Of a stretch of DNA of 15,427 nucleotides, positions 15,331-15,427 are shown piece by piece. Position numbers and translations under genes: made by a program. The notes below the pieces were generated by a model, which worked only from the letters and a program-made list of their open reading frames with translations, was not told where the DNA came from and ran no database searches. Source of the stretch: Candidatus Colicola caccequi (lineage in GTDB: Bacteria > Bacteroidota > Bacteroidia > Bacteroidales > Paludibacteraceae); the NCBI GenBank assembly GCA_018065205.1, contig JAGHTR010000086.1, forward strand, positions 1 through 15,427. Direction: 5' to 3'. The first letter of the stretch is position 1. The number at the start of each line of letters is the position of its first letter.

Positions 15331-15427
15331 ATGGAAAAGAAGACTTGGACCGCAAAGGAAGCAGCACGAGTGTTTCAAGGAATGCTTGATGCAAAACAAC
15401 AATGGTTAGAAGAAGTTGCGCAAGCAG
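15331..15427 (+). CDS. Unrecognised protein, N-terminal fragment (cut by window edge)
   Basis: An open frame from ATG 15331 gives 32 residues before the window ends: MEKKTWTAKEAARVF, then QGMLDAKQQWLEEVAQA. It is highly charged and probably alpha-helical, with no signal peptide; WTAKEAARVF faintly recalls the first helix of small helix-turn-helix proteins, which is not enough for a family call. The frame is open further upstream, with an alternative ATG at 15244 adding 29 residues (MLKESVYYALEQKLYKLEYN...). I prefer 15331 because the extension contains hairpin 4 of the leader and because the sequence before 15331 is the A/T-rich type common ahead of Bacteroidota starts. A strong promoter lies about 170 nt upstream. 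Confidence 0.55.
   Translation, partial: MEKKTWTAKEAARVFQGMLDAKQQWLEEVAQA

Overview
The window looks like chromosomal core DNA from an AT-rich member of the Bacteroidota, probably Bacteroidales. The evidence is: four promoters of the Bacteroidota type (TTTG or CTTG, 20-nt spacer, TAnnTTTG); a short 286-residue primary sigma factor; a gldD gene; a bacterial geranylgeranylglyceryl-phosphate-synthase-like gene; a Porin_10-type outer membrane protein; and a GH57 / GT4 / GH133 glycogen cluster of the kind known in Bacteroides. I see no mobile elements, CRISPR arrays or rRNA.

Layout. Almost everything from 13582 down to 1 lies on the minus strand. One long gene train starts at a promoter near 13601-13632 and reads manC (mannose-1-phosphate guanylyltransferase), a GH133 debranching enzyme, a GT4 glycogen-synthase-like transferase, a GH57 amylase-like enzyme, a Porin_10 outer membrane protein, a ClpC/ClpA-type AAA+ unfoldase and thioredoxin. 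Most junctions are ATGA overlaps or 1-6 nt gaps; the two wider gaps (51 and 43 nt) hold no recognisable promoter. A second minus-strand unit starts at a promoter near 3212-3243. It has a hairpin-rich leader, a tRNA-Arg(UCU), then rpoD only 18 nt after the tRNA, a PorV/FadL-like barrel protein whose start codon is unclear, and a helix-hairpin-helix plus beta-barrel protein that runs off the left edge.

On the plus strand, gldD and the GGGP-synthase-like gene form a two-gene unit divergent from manC. To the right, a fourth promoter drives a roughly 170-nt leader with four predicted hairpins and two tiny upstream reading frames. It leads to an unrecognised gene cut by the right edge.

How the genes fit together. 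GH133, GT4 and GH57 point to building and trimming of cytoplasmic storage glucan; manC supplies GDP-mannose for cell-surface glycans. GldD, the PorV-like protein, the porin and the GGGP-synthase-like enzyme concern the envelope. ClpC, thioredoxin, sigma factor and tRNA are housekeeping. No obvious new defence or mobile system is present. The items most worth checking are the tRNA embedded in the rpoD leader, the structured leader at the right end, the ClpC lacking its middle domain and with altered ClpP-contact and pore loops, the substituted conserved residues in GH57 and GH133, and the missing canonical start codon after rpoD.
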